A stretch of 64,000 nt of DNA from Synanceia verrucosa (lineage: Eukaryota > Chordata > Actinopteri > Perciformes > Synanceiidae). The notes below the pieces were generated by a model that did no database searches, was not told the origin of the DNA, and was given only the letters and a program-made list of their open reading frames with translations. Where the stretch lies: positions 14,733,007 through 14,797,006 of the forward strand of contig CM056569.1 in NCBI GenBank assembly GCA_029721515.1, read 5' to 3'. Made by a program: the position numbers and the translations under genes. Below, in pieces: positions 1 to 11,580 of the stretch; position 1 is the stretch's first letter; every line of letters begins with the position of its first letter.

Positions 1-1940
1 ATGATTCACCACTTTCTCTTGAGCAGAGGGTATTTTCAGCTTTTAGCAGCTGCTTTGATCTACAGTATAAATACTTACATACTGACGTCACTTATGTACG
101 CTTCAGTTGGCAATGTTGTGTAAAATAACATGTTTTACCTTGACGAATAAATGTATAAGGACTGAGTTTGGGAAATCTTTGCAAAATGTGGTATTAAAAT
201 CCTTTCAAAATTTACCCTGAAAAGCACAAAATCATTGAAATAAATCAGGACATAAGGCTCACTGAACAACAGTGATGATGCCATAATTGTACAACCTGAA
301 TCTATCCCCACAATGAAAGCAATTCAAAAAGCTCAGTTGAATAAAACATTAGATAAAAAGGTCCACCACTGAGGCAGGTGTGTGATGATTTAGTTGGCAC
401 TTTATCTGCAATATTGCTTAACAGCAGAGCGTTTTCCCACATTTAATACAAAACAGCCCATTAGAATACTATTTGAACAGTAGCCTGCAGCACATTGTAA
501 CTTAGTGATGCAACTACTTCTTTTTCATTCTTCCGTAACTCCATCCTCTCTGTCAGAATGGTTTTGCAGCAACACATGCAACACATAACCACAAACCACT
601 CCCAAAATGTCCCAGATGTTGACATTGACTCTACAACGGCCATCCTCCATGTGACAGTGATGTAGTGCTCTCTGACTGTCGGTTATAGACATTAATACCC
701 AGCCCTGAATGAGCCATTGCAGTTGGTGCCACATCTAATTACTCTCAGAGATGAAGTCAGACCAGGCCTTGTGATTGCCTGGCTCCTGCACTGTATGGTC
801 CATACAAAGGAGAGGCATTGATCCTGCTACATCCAGCCTCTGAGCCGGTTCATATCTCATCCTGTGCTGGTGTGTCGGCTAACAATGAGCTGATGAACTG
901 CAGAGGTGATGTATTCATAACTTGGCCTTTACACCTTGATCACACAGAGTCGTGTCTTCAATAGATCTGCTGAATTTGCCAAAAGAAATTTGCAAGGAGG
1001 AGAAACAAACAGAAAGGAGAAGCAAGCTAAAGACCTCCTTTGTGCAAGGCGACATGCTCCGCAATGTCTTTGCAAGCCATGAAGTCAAGATTTCAAGATT
1101 TGTGTCTCTACCTAAATAGCAGTCAATACAGGGGAGACAAAAAGAAGTGCGATCCATGTCGTAAACCTGACACTCCAAACATAATATCCTCTTTGAAATA
1201 TCACCCACATCGCTCCATTGCCACTTTTCCTCCAAAGCCTGTGCGATTACGCCTTAAAGCGTGTACGTTGGTCATTGCTTCTACAGCATGCAATTTCTTT
1301 CTCTGCGTCTCTTTTAGCCAGGTGATTGATTTCACCCATTCAGCTATAGAAAAACCCTCCTCACAGCACAGTCATTTGGTGCAGCCTATGTGATATTGAT
1401 CTGTAAAAGTCTGAAATGAGGGAAGTTGAATAGCTGCACAGCTAATTACACACTAATGAGGACATGAGAGAAAGAGGCTCATTCGTTGTTCGCTCTATCA
1501 CAATGCAACCTTGGAGAAGATTCAGGGCCTGTTGTCATTTGCCCCTTTAACAGATGGTATAGGTCTATAGTGTATGTGTAATTAGACAGAGATTGCAAAG
1601 GCTATGCAGAGAGCTATTTGTGCCAGGTAGACATTTTAACGAATAAAGATACACGTAAAAGGTTATCATGGGTGGAGAAAAGGATTTAGCACAATGACTA
1701 ATCATGTGCAATATTGATTTGTTGAAGCAGCACATCACTCTTAGATTTCCTCTTGCAAGACTAATGAACAGATCATTGATTTGATGTCTGCTCATCAAAA
1801 ACTGAGCCCGCCGCCAAACCCTGCTATGATTTGACGCCTGCTCATCTTTTTGAACCCAACCATTGACACCTGGATCTGCACTGCTGTCCCCTCCTGGCAC
1901 ACCGACTGCAAGCATCTGGAGCTGTTAACCTCAAACAAAC
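1..1940. other. Unique non-coding sequence, no gene seen
   Basis: No coding exon, RNA gene or recognisable repeat is visible. Open frames here are short and unlike any family I know. A perfect cAMP-response-element palindrome, TGACGTCA, lies at 83-90, 17 bp downstream of a TATA-like TATAAATA at 66-73. That arrangement could belong to a promoter, but such words also occur by chance and no transcript start is shown. Confidence 0.55.
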
Positions 1941-1942
1941 GT

Positions 1943-1962
1943 GGGGGGGTGGGGGTCATGGG
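1943..1962 (+). other. G-rich run with G-quadruplex potential
   Basis: A run of seven G, then T, then five G, then TCAT and GGG occurs in unique sequence. The long first run can supply two G-triplets, so four triplets with short loops are available. This is a sequence-based prediction only; no neighbouring gene suggests a role. Confidence 0.35.
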
Positions 1963-3995
1963 CGTTGTTTACCACTTGGTGGCAATGTTGAGCCATTAAA
2001 TGGGAGGGAGAGCTGCTACTAGGGAAGGAGGGAATGCTGCCAGTGATATGGCAAAAACACACAGACGCCCCTGTCAGGGTTTATGGTGAATCACAATGAA
2101 GCATCACAATACAGATAACAGCACTACATTTCTCTGTCGTTTATATGTTACCTCCCATAAAATCAAGCCCATACATATGCACAAGCAAAGAAAATGAAAT
2201 GTTGCTTCATGGTTGTTTTTCATAAGCTGACAGTTCTCCTACATTCTCTCTCTTTCTCCCACACACAGCGCCAAACTGAGAAAGACCCTCCAATATAGTA
2301 TATCACTGCAGCTTCCAGATTCGTCAGGTTTTTTTTGACACCTCCAATTCAAATGAAAATTGTAACGGCATAAACAAAGTTGATGGCAAGTAAAACAAGT
2401 CAAATAGGCTCTAGTGAAATTGCCTCTAGCCCTGCTTATCTGGCTTTGTCCACATTTGAGGAGCAGCGGCTCAGCACACTCTCTCATAAAGTCGAAGAAG
2501 TTCCAATGAAACGGCCGCGGCCTTAATTGCATTAAAGCTCATTGCTGACACTGTAGGGGGTTGGAATCCTCATTAGAGCAGAATCAGTTTGGATGAATAT
2601 TGCTTTAAGAAAATGTAAGTTATGCCAAAGAAACCCACTGGGATGTGGCCCGGACCGCTTCTCTCTACTGTGTAACACTAAAAAAAGAAAGGCGCACTTC
2701 AAACGTCAGGTTTAATACTGCAGTTTCAATACTATGAGGCTTTTTAATGACAATGCCATGTGTTATACTAAATAGCTTACAGAATCAGGGTCTGAAGCAT
2801 TAGTACAGTAGAGGCACTGTGTGAGGCTTAGGTGCAGACAGAGACCATGCTGGCATCACTGCAATCAATAAATATTAACCTGAAGATATTCAGAGTGAGA
2901 AACTTCTGCCATTCTGGAGGCTCATTTAGCCATCACCAATACCAAATCAGGTTACTGTGGCCTGGGGGATTGACACAAAAATCAATGACAGCAGTGAGAG
3001 CTCGCATATTTAAAATTTCTGAAGCTGCAGGGGGAAGGAAAGGAGAGAGGGATGTAAACACCAGAAGAAGCAGACGTGTGTTTTGACTGACGGACCTGCA
3101 GATTGTATCTTGTGACCTCACACTTATCTTTGTACAACCTGCATGGTCAGGTCACCACTGTTGTCTGGAGTTCCCAGAAAAACACGATAAAGACAACAAT
3201 CCCTGTGCTTTCTTCATAGTGACTTTCATTCTTTTGGTTATTTGAGGATTTAAACTGGGGGTTTTGATGCATATAATACTCTTTCTTTGAGGTATTCATG
3301 AAAGTATTCACAGGTATGATAGTCTATAAAAGCAGGCATGCATAAATGACTGCAATACAGAGCTTTCTCTAAATGCAGGCTATCAACTCTGTGAGAGGTG
3401 CACTATATTTCAACACTGAATGCATCAAATCTGCTTTCAGCCCAGGGAATCTCAAAAATCCTGTGATTTTTCTTTATCCTTTTGTAGCCTCATTCATGTG
3501 GTTGTCTGATGTTGCTTACATATGTGATGAAGGTTCTGCTGTTGATATATGACTGGAGGACATCATTAGTTTCAATGTACTATCCTAAGTAACCTTTGAT
3601 CTCAGTCTATGTTCAAATTTATAAATTCATGAATAGCTGACAGGATTGCTATGATTTCAACTGATGAGTGAATTGGCAAAGATTGGGTGCTGATTATTCA
3701 ATTCCAGATGTGAATTATTTTGCCTCCTAATGTGTAAATATCTCACCTACAAACCCTACTCTTGTGAACACTTCCAATTCTTTATGAGCTCAAATCATCT
3801 CTAAATGTATTATATGATATACCTTCTGGCCACAGCTATGGCCAGGAAGTCATCTTTGTGCATTGTGGCCAAATGTTGCTGGTAGAGGAAACCATCAAAC
3901 TGAAAAAGCTGGGCTTGGCTAGCCTGGAGATGATGCCTGAAAGGCCACAGTGCATGTGGTCCTGCAAGCAATAACTTGAATGTCGATGTCGGTTT
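1963..3995. other. Unique non-coding sequence, no gene seen
   Basis: No exon or named repeat can be supported. The part at about 2390-2620 is the most regulatory-looking stretch: it is repeat-free and holds homeodomain-type words (CTTAATTG, CATTAAAG, CTCATTAG) close together. Otherwise this is ordinary AT-rich intergenic sequence. Confidence 0.5.
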
Positions 3996-3999
3996 GCTG

Positions 4000-4630
4000 G
4001 GTGCCATGGAAACGGACTATTTTTTGGCAAACCATCAGATGAGTCAGGAAGTGGAGGCAGAGCCTGGAACTGCCGATCTCCACTGACTGAGGAGGAGGAA
4101 GGAACAATTTGCAGAACTCCTAACCCGACTCTGCGGAGGAGGCAGTAAAGGAGGTGTTGGTGGAAACATCACCCATTTCCCTCGCAGAGGTCACTGAGGT
4201 TTAGTTAAAAAATCATTGCAGAAGCAAGGGGAGCAGTGTTGGATGGTTTAAAGGGCTTCTTTTGGTTTCTGTCTACAACAGTGCCTACAGGTCATGAGAG
4301 ACAAAGCGAGCAGAATCAAGAGGTCTAAATCCTTCCCAGAAAGGACATTTGGGCTTACCTTAGGGATATCTGGAAGGAGCTCAGAATAAAACTGCTGTAA
4401 GTTGGCAAATGATCGTCCATGTCCTGAATGTCTTCCTGTGGAAGCAGACACTGGGATTGGGAGGAGACCGTGGGTAGGTTTAGAGCACAGGAGGGATTAT
4501 ATATCCTGTCTGGCTTGGGAAGCTCTTGGAATCCCCCAGGAAGAGCTGCAGGATGTCTGGGCTACCTCACTAAACCATGCTGCCACTGAGATCTGGTCCA
4601 GAATAAACAGAAAATGGATGGATGGATGTG
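4000..4630 (+). mobile_element. Decayed Rex3-like (RTE clade) LINE, 3' part with internal deletion
   Basis: This is a dead non-LTR retrotransposon fragment. Three coding remnants of the family's reverse-transcriptase ORF are legible on the plus strand in different frames: FWQTIR at 4022-4039, followed at once by a stop; AEVTEV at 4184-4201, followed by a one-base shift and a stop; and RDYISCLAWEALGIPQEEL at 4492-4548, the typical C-terminal end. Between about 4230 and 4260 the sequence jumps from the early RT region to near the C-terminus, so most of the RT domain is deleted. The 3' end is the family's GGAT/GATG tetranucleotide tail at 4614-4629. Rex3-type elements are normally 5'-truncated on insertion and carry (GATG)n tails, which fits. 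It cannot encode a protein. The family assignment is from memory of teleost elements; another RTE lineage is the main alternative. Confidence 0.82.
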
Positions 4631-5463
4631 TGTCCCCTCCAGTTACTTGTATGCAATTGTCTTCTTCAGTACCTCCTGTTCAAAAGGTGGTTACCAACTC
4701 TTGTGCCTTTTATTGTCTTTTTTTGTCCTGAAAAATCTCCTCCTGCATGCCTCAAAGGAAAACAACCCTTCTGCCCAAAATAGTTGCTTTGTCTCCACCT
4801 CTTCAGTTGCATAACCCACCTTGATGACAGGCGCAGAATGGCAAAGCAGTGGAACTAATGTACGTAGCATAATGCCTCAATTTCAAGGAGGGAGCGCTCA
4901 TAAGTTATTCACGGCTCCTCTCTTTCTCCTGTTTTCAACCTCTGATCAAATCAAGCTTATGACATTTAATCATAGATGGTGAGTGACAAGAGAGGAATGA
5001 AAAGAGAAGATGTATAGAGATTGAAATGTGATACCAGGGCAGGACATCATCTGAAGGTAGTTATGCAAGGGTTATGAGGCACAACACAAAGCTGTTGATA
5101 CTGTGGTCAGAAGAGGATGCTACGATTTCACAAGCTCAGGAGAGAGAATAACCAGTCAAACCCTTTCAGGTTTTTATGAGAAATGCCTGAGGAAAAAAAA
5201 AACATCTTTATTAAAGACCACTTAAGCGGCCTTTATGATGCCCTACAGCACTTGCTGATGGTTATAGGCATAACCTTGCTTCATGCAGGTTTATGGTTTA
5301 TGGGTAGAATGGCTCTAGATACAGAGTGAGGAAGCTTTTGACTGTTCCCACATGCAATAGTGATGCTTTAAAAGGTGAAGGCACTGTGACATCTATAGCT
5401 ATTGACTGCCTTTAGCCAACTGGTATGTTTTTGGTACATCAATTCTTCCTTTTTGGAGTCTTT
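4631..5463. other. Unique non-coding sequence
   Basis: No gene or clear repeat is seen. The stretch at 4810-4990 is repeat-free, with a purine-rich start and an ATTTAATCATAGATGG-like AT-rich end, and could be a conserved element, but nothing in the sequence proves it. Confidence 0.45.
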
Positions 5464-5575
5464 TGGGGGCTGTAGTGTATCCCAGCATGCAGCAATGGAC
5501 AGGTAAACACCCAGCAGGAGTTACCTGTGTATTATAGTACAAAGATATAACATACACATTCACACATAAAGGCAG
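5464..5575 (-). repeat. Strongly decayed SINE-like repeat fragment
   Basis: Blocks such as GTATCCCAGCATGCAG, GACAGGTAAACACCC and CACATTCACACATAAAGG follow the order of the inner part of the common fish SINE seen better preserved at 36091-36410 and 51368-51831 (GCCTATCCCAGCTGTC, ACACCCTGGACAAGTC, CACATTCACACCTACGG). Both ends are lost and the match is interrupted, so this is an old copy or a related family. Confidence 0.42.
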
Positions 5576-5900
5576 TGGAGCGTCTCTAATCCAGCTGATT
5601 TAAATATATTTCTAGTGTGAAGATTTTGTTAAAATTGAATCAGATATTAACGGAGGCACATATTGTTGATCAGTGCCATCATTAGGCCTTTTTAGGGGGC
5701 TAAAAAAAGTGCTGACAAATTCAATATAAAGTGAACAGAATATGACTTTAAATAAAGAATCATGTAACCCTGCATTATTCATAAATAAGTGCCACCTTTG
5801 GGGGCAATGTGTGTGTAAATGTGTAGCCATATTAGCCTCACCTGGGGGATAAGCCTCCCTGCTCCTAAAACCTAGTGACACCCCTGTTGATTCGAGCAGA
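5576..5900. other. Non-coding, possibly repeat-derived
   Basis: No gene is seen. It lies between two repeat fragments and contains phrases (AACCTAGTGACACCCCTG at 5870-5887) that look repeat-like, but I cannot assign them to a family. Confidence 0.35.
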
Positions 5901-5955
5901 CACCCCAAAAACAAGTATGAAACTGGAAATGAGCATGCAATGTCCCCTTTAAGGA
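5901..5955 (+). repeat. Terminal fragment of a dispersed fish repeat (family of 6927 and 47585)
   Basis: The sequence CAAGTATGAAACTGGAAATG followed by AGCATGCAATGTCCCCTTTAA corresponds to one end of the repeat at 47585-47787 (which ends TGACATGTCCCCTCTAA) and, in reverse complement, to the start of the copy at 6927 (TTTAAAAGGGATACATCATG, CTCATTTTCAGGTTTATAC). It is only an end fragment; the class, probably a non-autonomous DNA element, is not proven. Confidence 0.5.
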
Positions 5956-6926
5956 GACTTATTTGGCCCTTCCTTTGCAAATTCTTGACATGACTCAGAA
6001 GGACAAGGAGGGAGAGGTTCGCCAGATTCATTTATTATGGTTACATAATCCCCCAGAGAGGTACGGGCCTGTCCCAAGGCTCGCTGGGACTTTAAATTCG
6101 GACAAGGAATCCCTGACATAGGGAGGTAATTCTGCTCATGGCCTCTGTCCTCCCAGGCATAAAAGCTGAATGTACAGTATTTGACTGAACCCACTGGCCC
6201 TGTGGCTGTGCAGGCCTCTCTTTCTCTCTCATAGCCTCAGTTTTAATTGCTTTGAAGCTGAGCGTCCACCACAGGGAGCTCAACAGGATGTTTTACAGAG
6301 GTTTGGGGAGACTGACTATTAATAAATAATATGTCCCTATCCCCGTTCTTCACCACAGTGGGCTGGTGTAGAGAAGTAACCTGCAATAGGCTCCTGTTGA
6401 AGGTTCAGGGGCAGAACAAGACAGGTTAAACCAACAACCTGTGTAATTCCCTCAAAAAAATATGTTGTTTTTTTGTTTTCGAAATAACGTGCTATTCTAT
6501 TATGAGCTGTCATCTTTGTTGTCAATCCGGCAACATTAGCCATGAAATACACAAAATTAAATCCGCCCTTATCAGGTGTAATATTTCAAAGGACTGTGCC
6601 CTGCATGCTGCAAGAATAGCTTCTGTTAGAGAGAAAGTTATAATCACGTCAGCTTAACCGAGCCTTCATCACAATAATACGTCTAATAATCATTCAAAGG
6701 GAAATCTTTTTGTTGTCTTTCTGTCTTTGTTCTTACTTACAGAGACTTTCTTACTATACTGAGCTTTTTTGCTTTGTTGTTCTGCTGCAAGGCAGAACTT
6801 TACACTGAGGCTTTATGCGTGCCTTATGTGTCTCTAAAGCTTTCATAGCTGTATTGACCTTATAACAGAGCTAAACGCTCAGGAAAAAATGGTTCCCAAA
6901 TGCCATTGCAAGACCTTATCTAGTTT
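5956..6926. other. Unique non-coding sequence, no gene seen
   Basis: Nothing recognisable is present. Open frames on the minus strand (up to 81 codons) show no known domain. Confidence 0.5.
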
Positions 6927-7115
6927 TTAAAAGGGATACATCATGCTCATTTTCAGGTTTATACTGTTATTCTTCAGTTTATGTTTTAGTTTAACATTAT
7001 TTTCCTCATGTTGTTTGTCAGAATATTCATATTCTTGTATTAACACTGAATGTCTGTCTGAAACACTCTGTTTTAGTGTCTCCCCTCCTGATAAAGCTTC
7101 TGCTGATTGGCTGTA
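6927..7115 (-). repeat. Dispersed fish repeat, longer copy
   Basis: It begins AAGGGATACATCATGCTCAT and continues with TTTCAGGTTTATACTG, TTATTTTCCTCATGTTGT, CTGTCTGAAACACTCTGTTT and ends near TGCTGATTGGCTGTAGAG. In this order the blocks match a repeat that I recall as widespread in percomorph fish. It is the reverse complement of the type represented at 47585-47787 and 5901-5955. No coding capacity. Confidence 0.6.
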
Positions 7116-9195
7116 GAGAAAAAAATGGTACAACTTCACACAGGTTGTGTGGAAAAAATGATGTATAAACACTGGAAAAGTTATTTTTCTGTTATGTCTA
7201 CAGGAATCTTAAAACTGTCATATTATCATAGCTTTAATCATTTCCATGTTGCCCAGTGGGAAAAGATGATTTGTTGTTTCCAGTACAAAAGAGTGCCAAC
7301 ATGTTGAACAGATGTTTGCACCGAAAACAACGAGTTTAGAAGCAAGTGGGTTTGCATGAGAAATAATCTCACTTTACTCAAAGAACTCAAAAATTAAATT
7401 ATAGATTGGTGAGGGAATGATTGCAGTGCAGCAACATATATGATCCTGACCATGCCAATGCATCTAACTGTGATTGTGATTTGTTTTTATTTATTATATA
7501 CACAATACTCACTTGCAGCACTAATATGAAGCATATTGAGGGAATGTAGGTGCACAAAATTAATGACAATACAACATTTCAACTCTCCTCTGTGAAATAT
7601 CACCAGTGTCGATATCCAGCAAGAGATTTTCCCTAACAATCTGCCCTTTCTCCTTTGTGTGGCTATATGGGATTAGCTTCTTTAATGAAGACTTATCTAT
7701 AGTACAGGAGCCCACCTTGAATGTACAGACCTGCTCTGGTTCCACTCCCCAGGCTGTGTGACTAATTAGATTCTGCAATACATCATGATGGAAGGAGGAG
7801 ATATTGAAGTCTAAAAAGGAAGAGGGGCTGTGAGATTGATCTTGTCCTAAATGATAGAGGAATTGATCACGCCTGCATGTGGCCAAGGGAGAGGAGTGAT
7901 AGCATTCCCTAATGAGGAAGAATAGCCATTAGTGACCGAGTTAACAGATATGCGGGCACATCTCTCACGCTGATTAAAAAGGCTTATGAGTGTCGTGACG
8001 TGTTTGTCCTCCATATTCAGTGGGAACAAAGAGGGGACTGATGAAGCCAGAAGAGTTTACAACCCAACCTGTTGGATTTTAGATGAGCACACATTAAGAA
8101 AAATATTAGCTCTGGTCGACTGTTCGGGTCATTAGCCTGGATCAAAAGAGGTCTGCTTCACTCAGTAGGTTTTTATTGTTGATTCACATGGGTGATCACT
8201 AAAAGAAGCAAAGGAAGACAACAGTGACCTCTGTGAAGTGACATGGGGGAGGTTGAGTGTAGTTGCCGTTGTGTTAGCAACTCCTTACTTTTCAGAGGGC
8301 AAAAACATTTTCCCGACTGGCATGAAAACTTCTCGGTTTTCTGGGTTGTCCTTGTACAGTAGTGTCATCTCTGTGGCCAAAGCTTGTTTATTGTTCTGCT
8401 ACATTTTCTAGCAGAGATGGATGACGCAAGTAGATGAAATGTCTCTGCATTATTTTCCCTATTTACATTGTAGTGCTATGATGCATCTGGAATTCATCAC
8501 ACCAGCTGACATGCTTAAAAAATTCATTTTGTTCAGTTTGACCCAGATTGGGACCTTATGAGATTCTTCTCCCATCTGCAAGTCTGACATGCAATAAATA
8601 TGCACTTTGCATTTGACAAAAATTTTACTTGTCTATGTTTTAATAGAGACATGAAGTCACATGGGTCACATACCAATGAAGTGTCGTAATGAAATTAGAT
8701 GGAATTGCAGCTATCAGTGGACACACATTGCTTGCAAACTTGTCTTGACAGTGTGGTAAAAAGCAAATATTTAGGGTATTCAGATAGTCCAAAATTTATA
8801 TTACCTTGTTTGCACAATTCACTTTTATATAATCTTTCTGCTGAATGAAGTCTTGTCAATAAAGATTTACACTTTGTATCCACTTTTCCACAAACAGCAG
8901 CCAGCACATTACTTGTAAGTAGTCACTACATTTCTCTACCTCCTGTTTCACATGTGCTGGTGTACTTTACTATGCAGCTTTCTAGTGTGATCGGAATGAA
9001 TGAGTAGATTATTTCAGGTACATGTGCTTTGACTTGTGTGCACGTAATAGAAAAAACATTATCATACATGTTTACACTAATCACACACATCACACAATAA
9101 ATGAAAATACAATAGCAAACTCTGTAACCGAAAAAAGGAATAGACTGAAGCCGAGGCTTATTTTTGACCCAGATTTTCAGTATTTTTTTAAACTT
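7116..9195. other. Unique non-coding sequence, no gene seen
   Basis: No exon, RNA gene or repeat could be supported. The 108-codon minus-strand frame at 7560-7886 has no recognisable domain. Base composition is ordinary AT-rich. Confidence 0.5.
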
Positions 9196-9546
9196 GCAGT
9201 GGTTAACACTGTCGCCTCACAGCAAATAGATACTGGGTTCGAATCCCGGGCCCAGGGCCTTTCTGTGTGGAGTTTGCATGTTCTCCTCACGTCTGCGTGG
9301 GTTCTCTCTGGTACTCCGGCTTCTTCCCACCATCCAAAAACATGCATGGGGATTAGGTTAATTGGTTAATTTAAATTGACCGTAGGTGTGAATGTGAGTG
9401 TGAGTTGTTGTCTGTCTCTATGTGTCCTGTGATGAACTGGAGACTTGTCCAGGGTGTACCCTGCCTTTCACCCTAAGACAGCTGGGATAGGCTCCAGCCC
9501 CCCACGATCCTATGAGGATAAGCGGTAGAAAATGGATGGATGGATA
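9196..9546 (+). mobile_element. tRNA-derived SINE, 5'-truncated, plus strand
   Basis: The 5' part is tRNA-like: GCAGTGGTTAACACTGTCGC and an intact B-box GGTTCGAATCC at 9236-9246, the internal pol III promoter element. The body follows (CCTTTCTGTGTGGAGTTTGC, CCATCCAAAAACATGCATGG, AATTTAAATTGACCGTAGG, CTGGACTTGTCC-type block) and the 3' end is GATAAGCGGTAGAAAATGGA with a (TGGA)n tail to 9544. It is the same family as the minus-strand copies at 36091-36410 and 51368-51831. The first bases of the tRNA head (GGTGGCAC...) are missing. No clear target-site duplication is seen. Confidence 0.85.
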
Positions 9547-10096
9547 AAATTTGGCAAAAATGGTCAAAGCTACCTCTGTTCCAATTGCATTATTTATATG
9601 ACATTAACAACTGCTGAAGTGCAAAATAATACAATTTGAAACATACATAAACATGATTTATTACAATTAACTATTGAAATACTACAATTAATCACATTTT
9701 TTCAAAAAAATGTTTGACTACCCTCATTGATATACAGTATATGTAAATATAGAGACAGATAAAGAATGACTTAGTGCCCTTTCTTCTTTATCTAACTTTG
9801 CATCAACTTGCAGCATCCTGTTTTGTTTTGTTTTCCCCTTTTGTTTTTTGAACAAACACACAGTATTAAGCTTTATGTGTTTGTGTTTCCACCACCTGCC
9901 CCTCCTCGTCCCTGTTTACTACTGTTTAGGTTTACTGCTTTAATGGGGTCAAATAATTGCAGATCGTTGACACCACTGTTCACGACAGTGCATTATGTTG
10001 CACAGGAGACAGTCTGAATTTACGTCTTTCATTGTTTCCGAGCTGAGCCTTCGCCCTAAGCTCCCAATGTTAATGAAATTGATGTATCAGATACGA

Positions 10097-10097
<1 letters not shown>
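9547..10097. other. Unique non-coding sequence
   Basis: AT-rich sequence with no recognisable gene or repeat. The last 250 bases contain a T-rich stretch (about 9820-9850). Confidence 0.5.

Positions 10098-10145
<48 letters not shown>
10098..10145. repeat. (CA)n microsatellite, about 24 units
   Basis: An uninterrupted alternating CA run. Pure runs this long are normally polymorphic and can adopt left-handed Z-DNA. Confidence 0.97.
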
Positions 10146-10148
<3 letters not shown>

Positions 10149-10179
10149 GAAAATCAATGGGCCGTTGTTAGCATTTATA

Positions 10180-10520
10180 TGGCTTTTGCTTGAATATCGC
10201 TGGCTAAAAGGAAGCCTGCGAGCAACAGACACAAAATAAAAGAGAGAGGTTGTTCACTGTAGCAGGTGATAGCCATGAAACAGACTTAGCAGTGTGTCCA
10301 CTTAACGAAGCCCATTAAACACCACTCTCAACTAAATGCTCGGTGTCTTAATACAGATTCATGGCATTCATAAATGTTTAGTGTCACTTTCCACCAATCA
10401 CAGGCAGAGGTAATTCCAGCATTTATGCACGGTTTATTTATGAGCAAATACTTTCAGCGACAGATGCTGATTGGGTCTTACTTCATAGGATAAGACAAGT
10501 CCTGATTTACCATGTTAAAT
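10180..10520. promoter_or_regulatory. Candidate conserved non-coding element
   Basis: Repeat-free sequence with closely spaced transcription-factor-like words: TTAGCATTTATATGG, CCCATTAAAC, CATTCATAAATG, CACCAATCACAGGC, GCATTTATGCAC, GGTTTATTTATGAG and CTGATTGG. CACCAATCA resembles a CCAAT or PBX/MEIS-type site and TTTATTTATG-type words resemble HOX or forkhead sites. The texture resembles vertebrate developmental enhancers, but this is inference; no alignment was possible. Confidence 0.28.
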
Positions 10521-11379
10521 ATTTCATTTGCAGATATGAATCCTGCTAAGAGGCTGAAAAAAGTACTTATGGATTGCGCCTGCATATCAGCCTTATAGGC
10601 CAAATTTAGATCACAGGTAGATTTCACAGTCTGTATCAAATTCTTGTTCTCTCTGTGAAACAGTGAGATCCTAATACCCTGACGGGAATCTGGATGCAGC
10701 CAGAGAGAAAGAAAGAAAAAGTAAAAAAAAAAGAAATAAGAAAAAGGGGGAGTGAGAAGCATAAAAGTGAAACATAATCCACAAGTATTGGTGCTAATCT
10801 TTTGATTTGGGCAAATTTCCTTCTGCAGCGAAATCAAAAGGTCTATTTGCATTTTTTAACAGATGAGGTTTTAATTTTCACAGTTCTGTGGATTAGCTCA
10901 ATTCAAAGCTCCCTGTCATAAATGGAAAGATCTCTATCTTCACTCCTCTCTCCTCATCTCACCTCCTCTCCTCTCCCTGTTGTTGTGTGCACTTGTGGAC
11001 AAGAGGAAATTATATATATTATATATCATATTTGGACAGCTTAGCTTTCTGTTCAATTGGATATGCAAATAATACACAGCTTTTTCTTCAGGTGGAAAAC
11101 AAGCTGAGAGAGCAGAGGAGGAAGATTTCTCTCCATCCTTTCCAACAGTTACAGCCAGAGCAGCAAAGGGGTCACACCTCTGATAATTGCATTTTTTCCT
11201 CCTCCTGCACTGGGACACTTTTATCATACAGACGTGGCACTCAAACACAACAAAAATTATTCCTGGGAGGATTTTTCCCTCTTTTAAACAACAGCTTCGG
11301 CTTAAAGGACAGGGAGACTCCCATGTTGCTTAGGACGGAGGGACAGGTGGAAAGTAGGGAGGCGGCGGCAGCCGAAAAG
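10521..11379. other. Non-coding; includes A/G-rich and C/T-rich tracts
   Basis: A purine-rich tract lies at about 10700-10760 and a pyrimidine-rich tract at 10940-10978. The 144-codon plus-strand frame at 10987-11421 was inspected and looks random: no domain, no codon bias, mixed composition. Confidence 0.5.
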
Positions 11380-11580
11380 CAATTAACATTCACAAATAGC
11401 GCCAGGGAAGCTATCCACTGAGGTTACACAGGCGCTGAATGTCACCTACTGCCTGAGCCCAATTCCTTCATTAAACCCTCCCATAAGGGCAGACACACTT
11501 AAATACATATTTGCATACAAATGCAGTGATTAACCCTCTAAGTGCATTAGATCTGGCTGCTTTTTGGGGGCTCAGTACTA
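11380..11580. promoter_or_regulatory. Candidate conserved non-coding element with octamer site
   Basis: Repeat-free stretch with a perfect POU octamer, ATTTGCAT, at 11509-11516, and neighbouring words AGCAATTAACATT, CATTAAACC and GTGATTAACC. Octamers are bound by POU-family factors. Function is inferred from motif density only. Confidence 0.27.

Noticed and set aside
83..90. CRE palindrome TGACGTCA with upstream TATA-like word as a promoter
   Set aside because: Only two short words support it; no CpG enrichment, exon or open frame follows.
4402..4731. Plus-strand frame of 109 codons as a host gene
   Set aside because: The N-terminal half is the C-terminus of a Rex3-like LINE ORF and the rest is read-through past the GATG tail.
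5612..6031. Minus-strand frame of 139 codons
   Set aside because: Runs through a repeat fragment (5901-5955) and has no recognisable domain.
9022..9369. Frame sharing the C-terminal peptide TPASSHHPKTCMGIRLIG with a frame at 36268-36477
   Set aside because: Both are translations of the same SINE body; the identity is due to the repeat, not to a protein family.
10098..10145. Regularly repeated units as a CRISPR array
   Set aside because: All tandem arrays in the window are simple microsatellites; no spaced direct repeats were seen and the DNA is vertebrate.
10987..11421. Open frame of 144 codons, plus strand
   Set aside because: Starts in AT-rich sequence and crosses a candidate regulatory block; no domain recognised.
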